Positions 8,221 through 17,358 are shown, counted from the stretch's first letter. The stretch: 39,946 bases of DNA from an uncultured Pedobacter sp. (GCF_913776295.1 NZ_CAJYOJ010000034.1:1-39946), one strand, 5' to 3'. Made by a program: numbers and translations. Notes: generated from the letters alone by a model not told the origin.

Positions 8221-11200
8221 TTGCTGCTTGCGCTTCTTATTTTTTCACTACAGTTTAAACCTGTTCAAACCTATTTTGCACAGCGGGCTGCCGCATACCT
8301 GTCTAAAGAGCTTAATACCACCATATCAATCAAGAGTCTTTATATCAAACCATTTAAATCTATCGTGCTGGAAGATTTACTGGTTTTGGATTTACAAAAA
8401 GACACTTTATTAAGCACGCCACAATTTATGGTCGACATTAACCGATTATCTATTGATAAAAAGATCATCGATATCAATACCGTTCAAATTAATGATGGTC
8501 AATTCTTCCTAAAGGATTTCAAAGATAAGTCATCTAATCTCGATTTTATCATCAATTACTTCGATTCCGGTAAACCCAAGGTAAAGAAAAAGAAAAGCAA
8601 GCCCTATGATGTCAATCTTGGCCGTCTTATTTTAAACAAATTTGCCTTCAGGTACGTTAATTATAATGCAAAAGATACCATCCAGGGCAAAAGCGTAAAC
8701 TTCGATAATGTAAACGTGAAAGAACTGAGCGGGATTTTTGAAGGATTGGATACCAAAAAGCATTTGCTAAAAACCAACATCAAAAATTTAACTTTTAAAG
8801 AACGTAGCGGATTTTACCTAAAAAATTTAACCGCCCAGACCACGGTAGACAGTAATGCCATTGAGCTGAAAAACCTCTTGCTCGAAACCAATCAGAGCCG
8901 CTTAACCAACTACTACCAAATGCGGTTTAAAAGCTTCAAAGATTTTAACCATTATATAGATCAGGTGCGGATGAAGGCCATCTTCAAAGACAGCCACATT
9001 ACCTCAAGGGATATCGCATTCTTCGCACCTGAAATGAATACCATGAAACTCGACCTGGATGTTGATGGTCAGATTACGGGTTTGGTGAATAACCTTAAAG
9101 CTAAAAAATTATCTTTAAAAACCGGAAAGGCCACGCATATTAAAGGTGATTTTATTTTGAAGGGCCTGCCAAAATGGAAAGAAACTTTTATGGACCTGAA
9201 CATTGAGATGGCAGGTACAAACAAAACCGATCTGGATGAAGTGCTGGCCGGAATTACCAACAGTAAAAAGAAAATTGTTCCGGTGATTGTAAATAAATTC
9301 GGCAATATCAACTTTAACGGAAGTTTTACCGGTTTTCAGAACGACTTTATCGCATATGGAGAATTTAAAACGAAACTGGGACGGATCGTTTCTGATGTGA
9401 ACATGAAAATCGATAAAAATGAGGTTCCGTCCTACACCGGAAACGTCAAAACGTACGACTTCAATATCGGCAATCTGTTAGATGAAAAAAGTCTTGGCCG
9501 CATCAGTTCTTCATTATATGTAAAAGGGCGGGGAACAGAACTGAGGGATTTAACCGAGAAAATAAATGGCAATATAACTTACATCGACTTTAACCGCTAC
9601 AGGTATCGTAATGTAAAGATTGACGGCACCTTCGATAAAAAATATTTTGATGGTAAACTGAGCATTAACGATCGTAACGTTAAACTTGTATTTGACGGGG
9701 GCGTTAACCTGAATCCTAAATTACCGGTATTTAATTTTAATGCCACCATATCCAAAGCCCGTTTAAAGGCCTTAAAACTACTAAAAGATTCTTTAATGGT
9801 GGATGCCAGATTTACAACCAATTTTTCGGGCACCAACCTGAACAACATTGCTGGCAAATTATTGATCCAGGAGATCAGGCTGCAAAACCCTAAAGGTATT
9901 TACAGTATAGATTCTGTGCAGTTGATGGCCAATGGAACAGGTGCAAACCGCGTACTCGATATCCGGTCGGATATTTTTGATGCCAGTATTAGAGGTGAAT
10001 ATGATTTAAATTCTATTGCATCCTATTACAAGGCCATCGCCAAAACGTATGTTCCCTCTTTAAAGGCCGACATCATCAAATACAACAAGCAGATCTTTAA
10101 GTTTAATCTACAGATTAAAAAATTTGAACCGCTTGCGCAGATCCTGGCGCCGGGTCTGGAACTGGAGGAAGGCGCTACTTTAACCGGAGATTTCGATTCG
10201 CGCAATAATACCGCCACGCTAAATGGCTTCGTTAAGAAATTAAAATACAATGGTATAGTGGTAAACAACATCATCCTCGACGAAAATACCACCACACAAC
10301 AACTTCAACTGATTGTAACTTCCGATCGGGTACAGCTTAACGACAGCCTGTTTATTAAAGACGTAAACATTTCCAATATCCTGCGGAACGATAGTTTGGC
10401 CTTCAACGTAAAGATGTCTAATACCGATGAAGATAATCAGCTCGATTTAAATGGATTGGTAGAATTTACCAAAAACCAGGATACTACGGCAAGGTTGAGC
10501 GTGCTGCCCTCTATCTTAAAAATTAACAATGAAGAATGGCGTATCCAGGAGAAAGTACGCATCGTACTCAACAATGGTAAAACTGAGATCAGTAATTTCG
10601 ATTTGACCAACGGAAAACAACAGGTTACTATTGATGGATTAATTTCTGAAGACCCCAAAGATTTGATTAGTGTGGGATTTAAAGATTTTAGTTTAAAAAC
10701 CCTTAATCCATTTACCAAAGGCTTTGGAGTTAAATTGGCTGGAAACGTAAACGGGAAAACCGACTTATTTGGAATATTAAAAACACTTAGGGTAACCGAC
10801 GATCTAAAAGTTGATTCATTAACTTTTAACGATATTTATCTTGGTAACCTGACAGATACCTCATCATACAGCAATGAAAGCCAAAAACTAAATGTGTTTA
10901 CCCGTATTGAGGCCGACAATTCGGAGAATTTTAGACTGACCGGAAGTCTTGATCTTAAAGAAAAGGAAATAGACCTTGCTGTAAAAATGGACGATAGTAA
11001 GCTCACCGTATTAGAGCCTTTTGTTAAACAACTGGTATCTAATCTGAAAGGGAATATCTCCGCTGATTTAACTATAAAGGGAAAGTTAGACAAGCCAGAA
11101 ATTAATGGGACGTTATCCCTGGATCGGGGACAACTCATGGTAAACTACCTTAAAACCACTTATGTAATTACCGATAAGGTTGAGGTAAACAACAGTGTAA

Positions 11201-12654
11201 TTAAACTCGAAGATTTTGTACTGAAGGATTTGGAAGACCATGAGGCCACCGCAAATGGTAGCGTAGATTTGAATAACATCGACAATCCTACACTGAGCAT
11301 AAAGATAAATGCGAACAGCTTTATGGCCTTAAACACCACGACGAAAGACAACTCCATTTATTATGGCCGGGCATATGGCACAGGTGTATTTACATTTACC
11401 GGGCCTACTGATAACATGAAGATCGATATCAAGGCGAAAACGGAAAAGGGAACGGTGTTTAACCTACCTTTAAACAGTTCTGAAACCGTATCGGATAAGG
11501 ACTTCATTAATTTTGTGAGCCGCGATTCGGCTGTTGTGGTCAAGAAAAAAACTAACTTTGAGGGTTTAACCTTGAGTTTCAAATTAACTATCGATCCGAA
11601 CACCACAGCAAACATATATACTACCCTGGGTAATTTAAGTGGCAAGGGTAATGCCGAGCTAAGCTTAAACATCAATAGTATCGGCGATTTTGAAATGTCT
11701 GGCGATTATATTATCGAGACCGGAAGTTTTGATTTTACGGCGCAGGAGATCATCAACAAAAAATTCGAGATCAGGCAAGGTGGAACCATCCGGTGGACGG
11801 GTAACCCTACCGCCGCGCAGATTAACCTGAAAGCAGTGTACGCTTTGAGGGCAAGTTTAAATGATCTCTACAAAGCAGCAAACCGCGATGCCAGTAGTAA
11901 TGCCAACCAAAGGGTAAATACCGAGGTAGAAATGGGCTTAACAGGTTTACTATTGAAACCAGATATCAAGCTCGATATCGATTTCCCTTCACAACCTTCT
12001 ATTAAAGAGGAGCTTCAGACCTATTTCAGTGATCAAAATAACCTGAACCTACAGGCATTCAGTTTAATCATCAGGAGAAGTTTTGCCCCTGGAAACGGTG
12101 GACAGTCCATTGGCAACCAGTTGAGTTCAACGGCTACCAGTACCGCTACCGAATTAGTGTTTAATCAGTTTAACAACGTACTTTCTTCGTTAAACCTAAA
12201 TTTTGTCGACCTGAACGTACGTTCGCTAAGTGAGGCCAATGCATCGTTTAAGTTTTTTAATGATCGTTTAATTATCAATGCAGGTATTGTAGACCGAACC
12301 AGTTCGAATGATTTTACCGTGATTGATTTCTCCAACGGGAATAATGTGGGTAGAGAGGTAGAGGCACTTTTCCTGATCAAAAAAGATGGTAGTTTGACAG
12401 CCAAGGCGGCAAATAAACCACCAACTCAACAAAGTATATTCTTGAATAGTGGGATCAGTCCGACTGCCAATGTAACCTCATTTGGTTTGGTGTATACCCA
12501 GCAATTCGATACGTTTAAGGAGTTTGTTCAGAAAATTTCCGGTGCTTACCGTCGAAACCTGAAAAGAAGACAAGGCCAACCCCCTGTTAAAACGAACAAA
12601 TCAATTAATAAAGAGGCCATTATTAATCAAAGTAAGGGAAATCAGCGGAGGTAA
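8221..12654 (+). CDS. tamB: Translocation/assembly module TamB domain protein
   Basis: Large envelope-spanning AsmA/TamB-type protein (1477 residues from this start) involved in outer-membrane lipid or protein assembly. The body is a long series of beta-strand repeats, and the C-terminal DUF490/TamB domain is visible from about residue 1150 (GNAELSLNINSIGDFEMSGDY, then GTIRWTGNPTAAQINLKAVY), ending with a conserved basic tail. The start is problematic. The only standard codon is TTG at 8221, which begins inside the N-terminal membrane helix. The same frame is open back to 8155 and reads IIKKLFKILLWVIASIILL, the expected TamB anchor, but offers only ATT codons at 8170 and 8173. Translation may start at ATT, or the original ATG has mutated. 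Stop TAA-free reading continues to TAA-equivalent TAA/TAG at 12652. Confidence 0.9.
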   Translation: MLLALLIFSLQFKPVQTYFAQRAAAYLSKELNTTISIKSLYIKPFKSIVLEDLLVLDLQKDTLLSTPQFMVDINRLSIDKKIIDINTVQINDGQFFLKDFKDKSSNLDFIINYFDSGKPKVKKKKSKPYDVNLGRLILNKFAFRYVNYNAKDTIQGKSVNFDNVNVKELSGIFEGLDTKKHLLKTNIKNLTFKERSGFYLKNLTAQTTVDSNAIELKNLLLETNQSRLTNYYQMRFKSFKDFNHYIDQVRMKAIFKDSHITSRDIAFFAPEMNTMKLDLDVDGQITGLVNNLKAKKLSLKTGKATHIKGDFILKGLPKWKETFMDLNIEMAGTNKTDLDEVLAGITNSKKKIVPVIVNKFGNINFNGSFTGFQNDFIAYGEFKTKLGRIVSDVNMKIDKNEVPSYTGNVKTYDFNIGNLLDEKSLGRISSSLYVKGRGTELRDLTEKINGNITYIDFNRYRYRNVKIDGTFDKKYFDGKLSINDRNVKLVFDGGVNLNPKLPVFNFNATISKARLKALKLLKDSLMVDARFTTNFSGTNLNNIAGKLLIQEIRLQNPKGIYSIDSVQLMANGTGANRVLDIRSDIFDASIRGEYDLNSIASYYKAIAKTYVPSLKADIIKYNKQIFKFNLQIKKFEPLAQILAPGLELEEGATLTGDFDSRNNTATLNGFVKKLKYNGIVVNNIILDENTTTQQLQLIVTSDRVQLNDSLFIKDVNISNILRNDSLAFNVKMSNTDEDNQLDLNGLVEFTKNQDTTARLSVLPSILKINNEEWRIQEKVRIVLNNGKTEISNFDLTNGKQQVTIDGLISEDPKDLISVGFKDFSLKTLNPFTKGFGVKLAGNVNGKTDLFGILKTLRVTDDLKVDSLTFNDIYLGNLTDTSSYSNESQKLNVFTRIEADNSENFRLTGSLDLKEKEIDLAVKMDDSKLTVLEPFVKQLVSNLKGNISADLTIKGKLDKPEINGTLSLDRGQLMVNYLKTTYVITDKVEVNNSVIKLEDFVLKDLEDHEATANGSVDLNNIDNPTLSIKINANSFMALNTTTKDNSIYYGRAYGTGVFTFTGPTDNMKIDIKAKTEKGTVFNLPLNSSETVSDKDFINFVSRDSAVVVKKKTNFEGLTLSFKLTIDPNTTANIYTTLGNLSGKGNAELSLNINSIGDFEMSGDYIIETGSFDFTAQEIINKKFEIRQGGTIRWTGNPTAAQINLKAVYALRASLNDLYKAANRDASSNANQRVNTEVEMGLTGLLLKPDIKLDIDFPSQPSIKEELQTYFSDQNNLNLQAFSLIIRRSFAPGNGGQSIGNQLSSTATSTATELVFNQFNNVLSSLNLNFVDLNVRSLSEANASFKFFNDRLIINAGIVDRTSSNDFTVIDFSNGNNVGREVEALFLIKKDGSLTAKAANKPPTQQSIFLNSGISPTANVTSFGLVYTQQFDTFKEFVQKISGAYRRNLKRRQGQPPVKTNKSINKEAIINQSKGNQRR

Positions 12655-12655
12655 G

Positions 12656-12715
12656 TTTGGTTCCATTGGTTCATTAGTCATTGGTTTATTAGGGCTTTGT
12701 TCATCACTAATAGTG
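12656..12715. repeat. Low-complexity TTCATTAGTCATTGG repeat
   Basis: Just after tamB, the words TTCATTAG, TCATTGGTTTATTAG and TTCATCACTAATAG are reiterated. A similar segment lies at 16378-16445, also intergenic, so this appears to be a dispersed short-word repeat. Confidence 0.35.
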
Positions 12716-12749
12716 TTACTTCCATAAAGCTAATTTCCCGGTAAATCAA

Positions 12750-12913
12750 GATCCTTCACTGCGTTCAGGATGACAATTAGTTTTAGACGCTGCATTCTGA
12801 ATGAAATGAAGAGTCTTTACCAGAAGAACTGCTTTATTACCTAATAAGTTGATGATTGCAAAACGTACTGATATGGATTTCTCCACTCCGTTTCTCTCCG
12901 GTCGAAAGGACGA
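12750..12913. repeat. Cluster of dispersed intergenic repeat copies
   Basis: Three related copies are visible: GATCCTTCACTGCGTTCAGG and on (12750-12775), an inverted degenerate copy GCATTCTGAATGAAATGAAG and on (12792-12818), and GGATTTCTCCACTCCGTTTC running to about 12913. The first two face each other and could fold into a hairpin. This element type is common in intergenic DNA of related genomes. The rest of the 12655-13083 gap holds only the ribBA terminator. Confidence 0.5.
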
Positions 12914-12975
12914 TTGCATGAGTGACAAACTAATTAAACTAATCGACACTTAATTCACCTCTTAAGACATTAACT

Positions 12976-13016
12976 AAAAAAAGCCAACACCGAACTGAGG
13001 TTCAATATTGGCTTTT
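12976..13016 (-). terminator. Terminator of ribBA (may act in both directions)
   Basis: AAAAGCCAA (12979-12987) pairs with TTGGCTTTT (13008-13016). An A run on the left gives a T tract on the minus strand, so it ends ribBA transcription. T residues on the right allow use from the tamB side too. Confidence 0.75.
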
Positions 13017-13083
13017 ATTATTATTATAATTTTACATTTAGGCTTAGGCCAGGAAAACTCCAAACCCTCAACTCCAAATTCAA

Positions 13084-14295
13084 TTATCCTTTCATGATCG
13101 AATGGCCCATTTTATCTCTTTTGGTGGTTAAATAACGTTCATTATGTACATTACTTGCAATTTCAATCGGAATGTTTTCTACTACTTCTAAGCCATAACC
13201 AATTAAACCTGCTCTTTTAGTTGGGTTATTGGTCATTAAACGCATTTTAGTTACGCCTTCCGATCGCAGGATTTGAGCTCCTACACCGTAATCGCGTTCA
13301 TCTCCTTTAAAACCCAGTTTAATATTGGCTTCAACCGTATCAAAACCAGCATCCTGTAAGTTATAAGAGCGTAATTTATTAATCAGCCCTATACCTCTAC
13401 CCTCCTGATTCATATACACCACGATGCCTTTACCTTCTTTTTCAATCATTTCTAATGCTTTATGCAACTGAGGGCCGCAATCGCAACGGCAGGATCCAAA
13501 GATATCACCCGTTACACAAGAACTGTGTACACGGGCCAGAATGGGTTCATTTAGATCCCATTCACCTTTAGAAATAGCTAAATGTGTAGCATTATTATCT
13601 AACTGGGTATAAGCTGTCATTTTAAAATTGCCCCAAGCGGTAGGCAAATCGATGCTCACCTCTTGTTTAATCAAGCTGTCTATCTTTAAACGGTAGGCGA
13701 TTAAATCCTCAATGGATATGATTTTTAGCTGATGCTGCTCTGCAATTTTGAATAAATCAGGAAGTCTGGCCATTTCGCCATCTTCCTTTAAAATTTCCAC
13801 CAATAAACCAGCAGGTTTCATACCGGCCAAACGGGCTAAATCTACCGCAGCCTCTGTATGCCCTGCACGGCGGATGACACCACCATCTTTGGCTATTAAC
13901 GGGAAAATATGTCCTGGTCTGCCCAACTCTTCAGGGTCGGTTTTAGGATTAACCAAAGCCAGCATCGTTTTAGAGCGGTCGCTTGCTGAAATTCCGGTAG
14001 TGCAGCCATGGCCAACCAAATCTACCGAAACCGTAAAATTAGTTTCGTAAGCTGCCGTATTTTTACCCACCATGAGGCTGAGGTTTAACTCTTTACAACG
14101 TTCTTCTGTTAAGGGGGCGCAAATTAAACCACGGCCGTAAGTAGCCATAAAATTAATAATCTCGGGCGTTGCATTTTCGGCGGCAGTTAAAAAATCACCC
14201 TCATTTTCTCTATTTTCATCATCTACAACAATAATTACTTTACCGGCTTTTATATCTGCGATGGCCTCTTCTATTGTGTTTAATTTTGTTTGCAT
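13084..14295 (-). CDS. ribBA: Bifunctional DHBP synthase / GTP cyclohydrolase II
   Basis: Catalyses two entry steps of riboflavin synthesis: ribulose 5-phosphate to 3,4-dihydroxy-2-butanone 4-phosphate, and GTP to the diaminopyrimidine intermediate. The N-terminal RibB half (residues about 1-200) shows [13 protein letters not shown], with the acidic metal-binding residues, and [19 protein letters not shown]. The C-terminal RibA half shows the zinc cysteines in [20 protein letters not shown] and the [20 protein letters not shown] segment. The ATG at 14295 ([12 protein letters not shown]) is preferred to a TTG seven codons upstream because it matches the family N-terminus. The leader from the promoter at 14368 is only about 70 bases, too short for an FMN riboswitch, and none is seen. 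Confidence 0.96.
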   Translation of the reverse strand: MQTKLNTIEEAIADIKAGKVIIVVDDENRENEGDFLTAAENATPEIINFMATYGRGLICAPLTEERCKELNLSLMVGKNTAAYETNFTVSVDLVGHGCTTGISASDRSKTMLALVNPKTDPEELGRPGHIFPLIAKDGGVIRRAGHTEAAVDLARLAGMKPAGLLVEILKEDGEMARLPDLFKIAEQHQLKIISIEDLIAYRLKIDSLIKQEVSIDLPTAWGNFKMTAYTQLDNNATHLAISKGEWDLNEPILARVHSSCVTGDIFGSCRCDCGPQLHKALEMIEKEGKGIVVYMNQEGRGIGLINKLRSYNLQDAGFDTVEANIKLGFKGDERDYGVGAQILRSEGVTKMRLMTNNPTKRAGLIGYGLEVVENIPIEIASNVHNERYLTTKRDKMGHSIMKG

Positions 14296-14367
14296 TTTAT
14301 AAGCATTATGGGGCAATGGTGTATAAAGCGTATTAAAATGGTTTTATACTACACACGATAACCCGTA

Positions 14368-14375
14368 CAAAGGTA
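14368..14375 (-). promoter_or_regulatory. -7 promoter box of ribBA
   Basis: The minus strand reads TACCTTTG, an exact TAnnTTTG match, about 73 bases before the ribBA ATG. The nearest -33-like TTG is only 13 bases away, so the upstream element is unclear. Confidence 0.45.
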
Positions 14376-14433
14376 CAACCTTATTAAGCAATTTTTGGAT
14401 TAAAATATCATCTGTAAGTAAAGGAAAAGCAGC

Positions 14434-15858
14434 CTATTTTTCTTTCCTTTTAAAAAGCTTAAGAAATAGCTGCTTGTAATAATCTATATCAAATAAGGCC
14501 GAATCTACGGTAGCTTTATAGGTTAAAAAGGCGGCTAAGGGCGATAATACAATCACTGCAATCCACATACCGAAAATTGGATTCAAATTGCCTTCACGCG
14601 CTGATTTTTCGGCCACTGTGGTGATAATATGGTACACCAGAAAGAAACAAATAGCTACTACTACAGGCAAACCCATCCCACCTTTTCTAATAATGGCGCC
14701 TAGTGGCGCACCAATAAAAAACAACAGAATACAAGATGCTGCCAGCGTAAATTTACGCTGATACTCCACTGTGGTAAAAATGATTTCGCCGGTTAAATCT
14801 GTCTGGCGCGGCCCCCAGTTAGGAACGTGCTGCATAATGTTTGCAACAGTATTGGTTGCATTCTCAAGGGCCATTTTACGCGATCCGTTCGGAATGCTTT
14901 TTAATATGACGTCGTCAATCTTTTTCGGAACCGCTTTTACGCTCGTATAACCTTTAGTTACATTAAACTGTTTAAAATTACTGGTGAGGTTAGCCACGGT
15001 ACGCATCTTCATGGTATCCAATTGTTTGGTCAGTGAATCACGTTTTTTCACAATCCCTTTTAGGTTTAACATGGGGGTACTGTTACCAAAAGCGTTGGGA
15101 TCGGTCGTACTGCCATCAAAAGAAGACATATCAAAACGGGGCGATGTTTCTTTAAAACGGTTTCGTGTAAAGATCTGCCTTGGGTTGTACATGCCGTTTT
15201 TGGCAGCCTGCTCCTCGTACTGCACCCCATTTTTAAGGTTAAGTACCAGAAACTTACCATCAGCGGTTTTATTCATTTTGCCCTCCCTGGCCAGGATTAC
15301 TTTCGGAATACCATTATTTTCACGATGATCGTAAATCATGATATTGTGCAGCGTACCATCTTCCTCCTTCGAATCAACACGGATGGCATAGCCTGGAATT
15401 TCGTTATTAAATACTCCCGGCTTGATCAAAAATGAAAGCTTTTTGTTCCTGATATCATACAAAAGCGAACCAAATTTGAGGTTAGCTTTGGGCAGCATAT
15501 AGTTGGCAAAAAAGAAAGAGGCAACCGTGAGCATCAAAATGACCACCAATAATGGACGCATGGCTTTCTGCAGCGAAATACCTGCTGATTTGATAGCTAC
15601 CAGCTCATAGTTTTCGCCCAATGTACCAAAAGTCATGATGGAAGAAAGCAACACCGAAAGTGGAAGCGCCATGGATACGTTGGCTGCCGAGGCATAATAC
15701 ATCAGTTCGAGAATGGTATACCATTCGAAACCTTTTCCGATTAAATCATCAATCCATTTAAACAGAAAAAACATTAACAGGATAAACATCATAACAAAAA
15801 ATGTTGCTATGAATGGTTTCACAAATGCTTTTATTAATAGAAGATGTATTTTTTTCAC
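14434..15858 (-). CDS. LptF/LptG family permease (LPS export)
   Basis: Inner-membrane permease of the YjgP/YjgQ family that works with LptB to extract lipopolysaccharide toward the outer membrane. The 474-residue protein has N-terminal membrane helices (FIATFFVMMFILLMFFLF and a second around ANVSMALPLSVLLSSIMTFG), the conserved YELVAIKSAGISLQKAM segment, a large periplasmic jellyroll-like domain (about 130-350) and C-terminal helices (SCILLFFIGAPLGAIIRKGG, then further pairs). The central domain is longer than in E. coli LptF/G, as is usual in Bacteroidota. The start is GTG at 15858 (KKIHLLLIKAFVKPF fits the family), with a promoter box four bases upstream. LptF and LptG cannot be told apart here. 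Confidence 0.9.
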   Translation of the reverse strand: MKKIHLLLIKAFVKPFIATFFVMMFILLMFFLFKWIDDLIGKGFEWYTILELMYYASAANVSMALPLSVLLSSIMTFGTLGENYELVAIKSAGISLQKAMRPLLVVILMLTVASFFFANYMLPKANLKFGSLLYDIRNKKLSFLIKPGVFNNEIPGYAIRVDSKEEDGTLHNIMIYDHRENNGIPKVILAREGKMNKTADGKFLVLNLKNGVQYEEQAAKNGMYNPRQIFTRNRFKETSPRFDMSSFDGSTTDPNAFGNSTPMLNLKGIVKKRDSLTKQLDTMKMRTVANLTSNFKQFNVTKGYTSVKAVPKKIDDVILKSIPNGSRKMALENATNTVANIMQHVPNWGPRQTDLTGEIIFTTVEYQRKFTLAASCILLFFIGAPLGAIIRKGGMGLPVVVAICFFLVYHIITTVAEKSAREGNLNPIFGMWIAVIVLSPLAAFLTYKATVDSALFDIDYYKQLFLKLFKRKEK

Positions 15859-15862
15859 CTTA

Positions 15863-15870
15863 CAAAGGTA
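15863..15870 (-). promoter_or_regulatory. -7 promoter box abutting the LptF/G start
   Basis: TACCTTTG on the minus strand matches TAnnTTTG and is followed by TAAG and then the GTG start. Transcription should begin at about the first codon, predicting a leaderless mRNA. Confidence 0.5.
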
Positions 15871-15888
15871 AACAATACGAAGGTAATA

Positions 15889-16269
15889 TTACGCACCCAA
15901 AACGCTAATCAGGTAATCGATCTGGTTATCCCAGATTAATTTTTTCTCTGCTAAAAGCTCATCGGTGGTAAAATCGGTAATGGAGAGGGCTACGTCGTTA
16001 GTTAATTCATCCTGCACAATTTCCATCTCAAAATAACATTGAGGTTCATCATCCAGCCACTTAAATTTAACCAGTTTATTTTCCTTTACGGCAATCAGCT
16101 TTGCTTTTTGCTGTTCATCATCCCAGGTGAAGGTATATACCTGATCACGAAAATTCACATCATCCGCAAACCACTGCGATAAGCCGTTTGGCTCACTTAT
16201 AAAACTATACAATATTCTTGGTGACGATCTAACTTCGTACTCTAGTGTAAATTTTTTCTTTTCTGCCAT
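15889..16269 (-). CDS. START-like (AHSA1-type) domain protein
   Basis: A 126-residue cytosolic protein of the START/AHSA1-like superfamily common in Bacteroidota. The N-terminus KKFTLEYEVRSSPRILYSFI followed by EPNGLSQWFADDV is the usual first strand, helix and W-FA motif, and the C-terminal helix (KLIWDNQIDYLISVLGA) closes the hydrophobic-cavity fold. The ligand is unknown. It lies upstream of the LptF/G gene with an 18-base gap before that gene's promoter box, so the two may be partly co-expressed. The start is ATG at 16269. Confidence 0.8.
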   Translation of the reverse strand: MAEKKKFTLEYEVRSSPRILYSFISEPNGLSQWFADDVNFRDQVYTFTWDDEQQKAKLIAVKENKLVKFKWLDDEPQCYFEMEIVQDELTNDVALSITDFTTDELLAEKKLIWDNQIDYLISVLGA

Positions 16270-16377
16270 GTTAGTACACTACCAGGATAAGTTCCGGACA
16301 ATTTTTTAATATTATTTTGCTAAAGAAAGGTAATTTATTCTATATCTGCAACAATATAATTTTTATTGGTTTCAGCT

Positions 16378-16445
16378 GGTGCGTTCGTTCATTTGTCATT
16401 GGCTCACTGGTTATGGTTCAGTTGTCATTAGTTCGTTTTGCCATT
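16378..16445. repeat. Low-complexity TTCATT/GTCATTGG repeat, second copy
   Basis: Reiterated words GTTCATTTGTCATTGG, CTCACTGGTTATGG and GTTCAGTTGTCATTAGTTCG resemble the segment at 12656-12715. No gene is supported from 16270 to 17214 apart from the repeats and the tRNA control region. A plus-strand frame at 16317-16559 has no protein-like features. Confidence 0.35.
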
Positions 16446-16730
16446 ACCTTTTTTACCTCATGCCCGCAGGCCATGTTAACGATAAACTATAGCAAGTATC
16501 TGATTTACAAACTCATAATATCTACACAAGCACCATCAACTCATAAAAAACCTGGATGATTACTCTATCAGCAATCTATTTTTCAATTGAACCAATATGG
16601 AACTTATATGCCTTATATGGTTAGGAAATGGAAGGAATTTTTGATTTGTTAAAGTTCGAATAAAGTTATGATAAAGGTTAGTTATTTAAATTGGGTTAAT
16701 TTGCTTCAGTATAAGACACTTCAAATTCCT

Positions 16731-16860
16731 TTACCCATTGTTTACCCTTTGCTTACCCGTTCTGTACACCAGGTTAACCCCATGCTTACCCTTTGCTTAC
16801 CCATTCTTTACCCTGGCGTTACCTAATTTATTACCTAAAAGGTAAACAATTGGTAAATAA
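16731..16860. repeat. 11-bp tandem TTACCC array ending in inverted GGTAA copies
   Basis: TTACCC or close variants start at 16731, 16742, 16753, 16764 (degenerate), 16775 (TAACCC), 16786, 16797, 16808 and 16819, exactly every 11 bases, with a last TTACCT at 16831. The variable 5-base tails (ATTGT, TTTGC, GTTCT) differ between units. The last unit forms the palindrome TTACCT-AAA-AGGTAA (16831-16845), followed by another inverted copy, TTGGTAAATAA (16850-16860). The period is close to one helical turn, so all units present the same DNA face. Confidence 0.85.
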
Positions 16861-17153
16861 GAAGTACCGCTAAAGCTACTCAGCAGTTAACCTGATCACT
16901 CCAAGGAGTAAGCAATATTCGAAGCCGTTTTTGCATGATCATACCATAATATACCCGCCATCGCTAAGCACCAGAATGTTTTTTAACCAACCGCTGCACT
17001 AAAGCCACTATGCAACGCAACCTTATTATAAAAAAGCGCCCTTTTAAAGGATATTATCAGGCAGTAAAACAAGCACAAAGCAATCAATTTTATTGACTAC
17101 CAATACCTTAAACTATTTTTAAAATTTCTTTTCGATTGAATATATATTTATCC

Positions 17154-17161
17154 TATATTTG
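17154..17161 (+). promoter_or_regulatory. -7 promoter box of tRNA-Met
   Basis: TATATTTG is an exact TAnnTTTG match 53 bases before the tRNA 5' end. TTG at 17136-17138 is 15 bases upstream, shorter than the usual spacing. Confidence 0.5.
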
Positions 17162-17183
17162 CAACTCTTAAAAATAACCACAT

Positions 17184-17210
17184 CAATATTTACATGATCT
17201 GTAAATATTG
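17184..17210 (+). other. Perfect stem-loop in the tRNA leader
   Basis: CAATATTTACA (17184-17194) and TGTAAATATTG (17200-17210) are perfect 11-base inverted arms with a TGATC loop, ending four bases before the mature tRNA. There is no T tract, so it is not a terminator. It may be a processing signal, a protein-binding dyad or a recombination site. Confidence 0.7.
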
Positions 17211-17214
17211 GCCC

Positions 17215-17288
17215 GGCGGGGTAGCTCAGATGGTTAGAGCGCAGGATTCATAACCCTGAGGTCGGCAGTTCGATCCTGCTCCCCGCTA
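17215..17288 (+). tRNA. tRNA-Met (anticodon CAT)
   Basis: A full cloverleaf can be drawn: acceptor GGCGGGG/CCCCGCT, D arm GCTC/GAGC, anticodon arm CAGGA-TTCATAA-CCCTG with CAT at 34-36, variable AGGTC, T arm GGCAG-TTCGATC-CTGCT, discriminator A. CC follows the discriminator but the final A of CCA is not encoded. Pair 1:72 is G-U and 31:39 is an A-C mismatch. It lacks the three G-C pairs of initiators, so it is an elongator Met or possibly a lysidine-modified tRNA-Ile; sequence alone does not settle this. Confidence 0.93.
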
Positions 17289-17298
17289 CCGAATCTGC

Positions 17299-17345
17299 AA
17301 AAGAGGCATAATCCAGAGACAATTCTGGTATGCCTCTTTTCTTTT
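17299..17345 (+). terminator. Rho-independent terminator of the tRNA gene
   Basis: AAAAGAGGCATA (17299-17310) pairs with TATGCCTCTTTT (17329-17340), with an inner CCAGA/TCTGG stem, followed by CTTTTT. It is also positioned to end the minus-strand recombinase remnant. Confidence 0.85.
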
Positions 17346-17358
17346 TCCCGATAAGTTG

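Noticed and set aside
14296..14433. Possible FMN riboswitch before ribBA
   Set aside because: The leader is only about 70 bases from the promoter box and lacks the conserved RFN helices.
14401..14450. AAAGGAAA/TTTCCTTT inverted pair at the end of the LptF/G gene as a terminator
   Set aside because: Mostly A/T stem overlapping the coding end, with no T tract after it on the relevant strand.
16731..16840. CRISPR array reading of the regular repeats
   Set aside because: The 11-bp period with a 6-base core leaves no room for spacers, and no cas genes are near.
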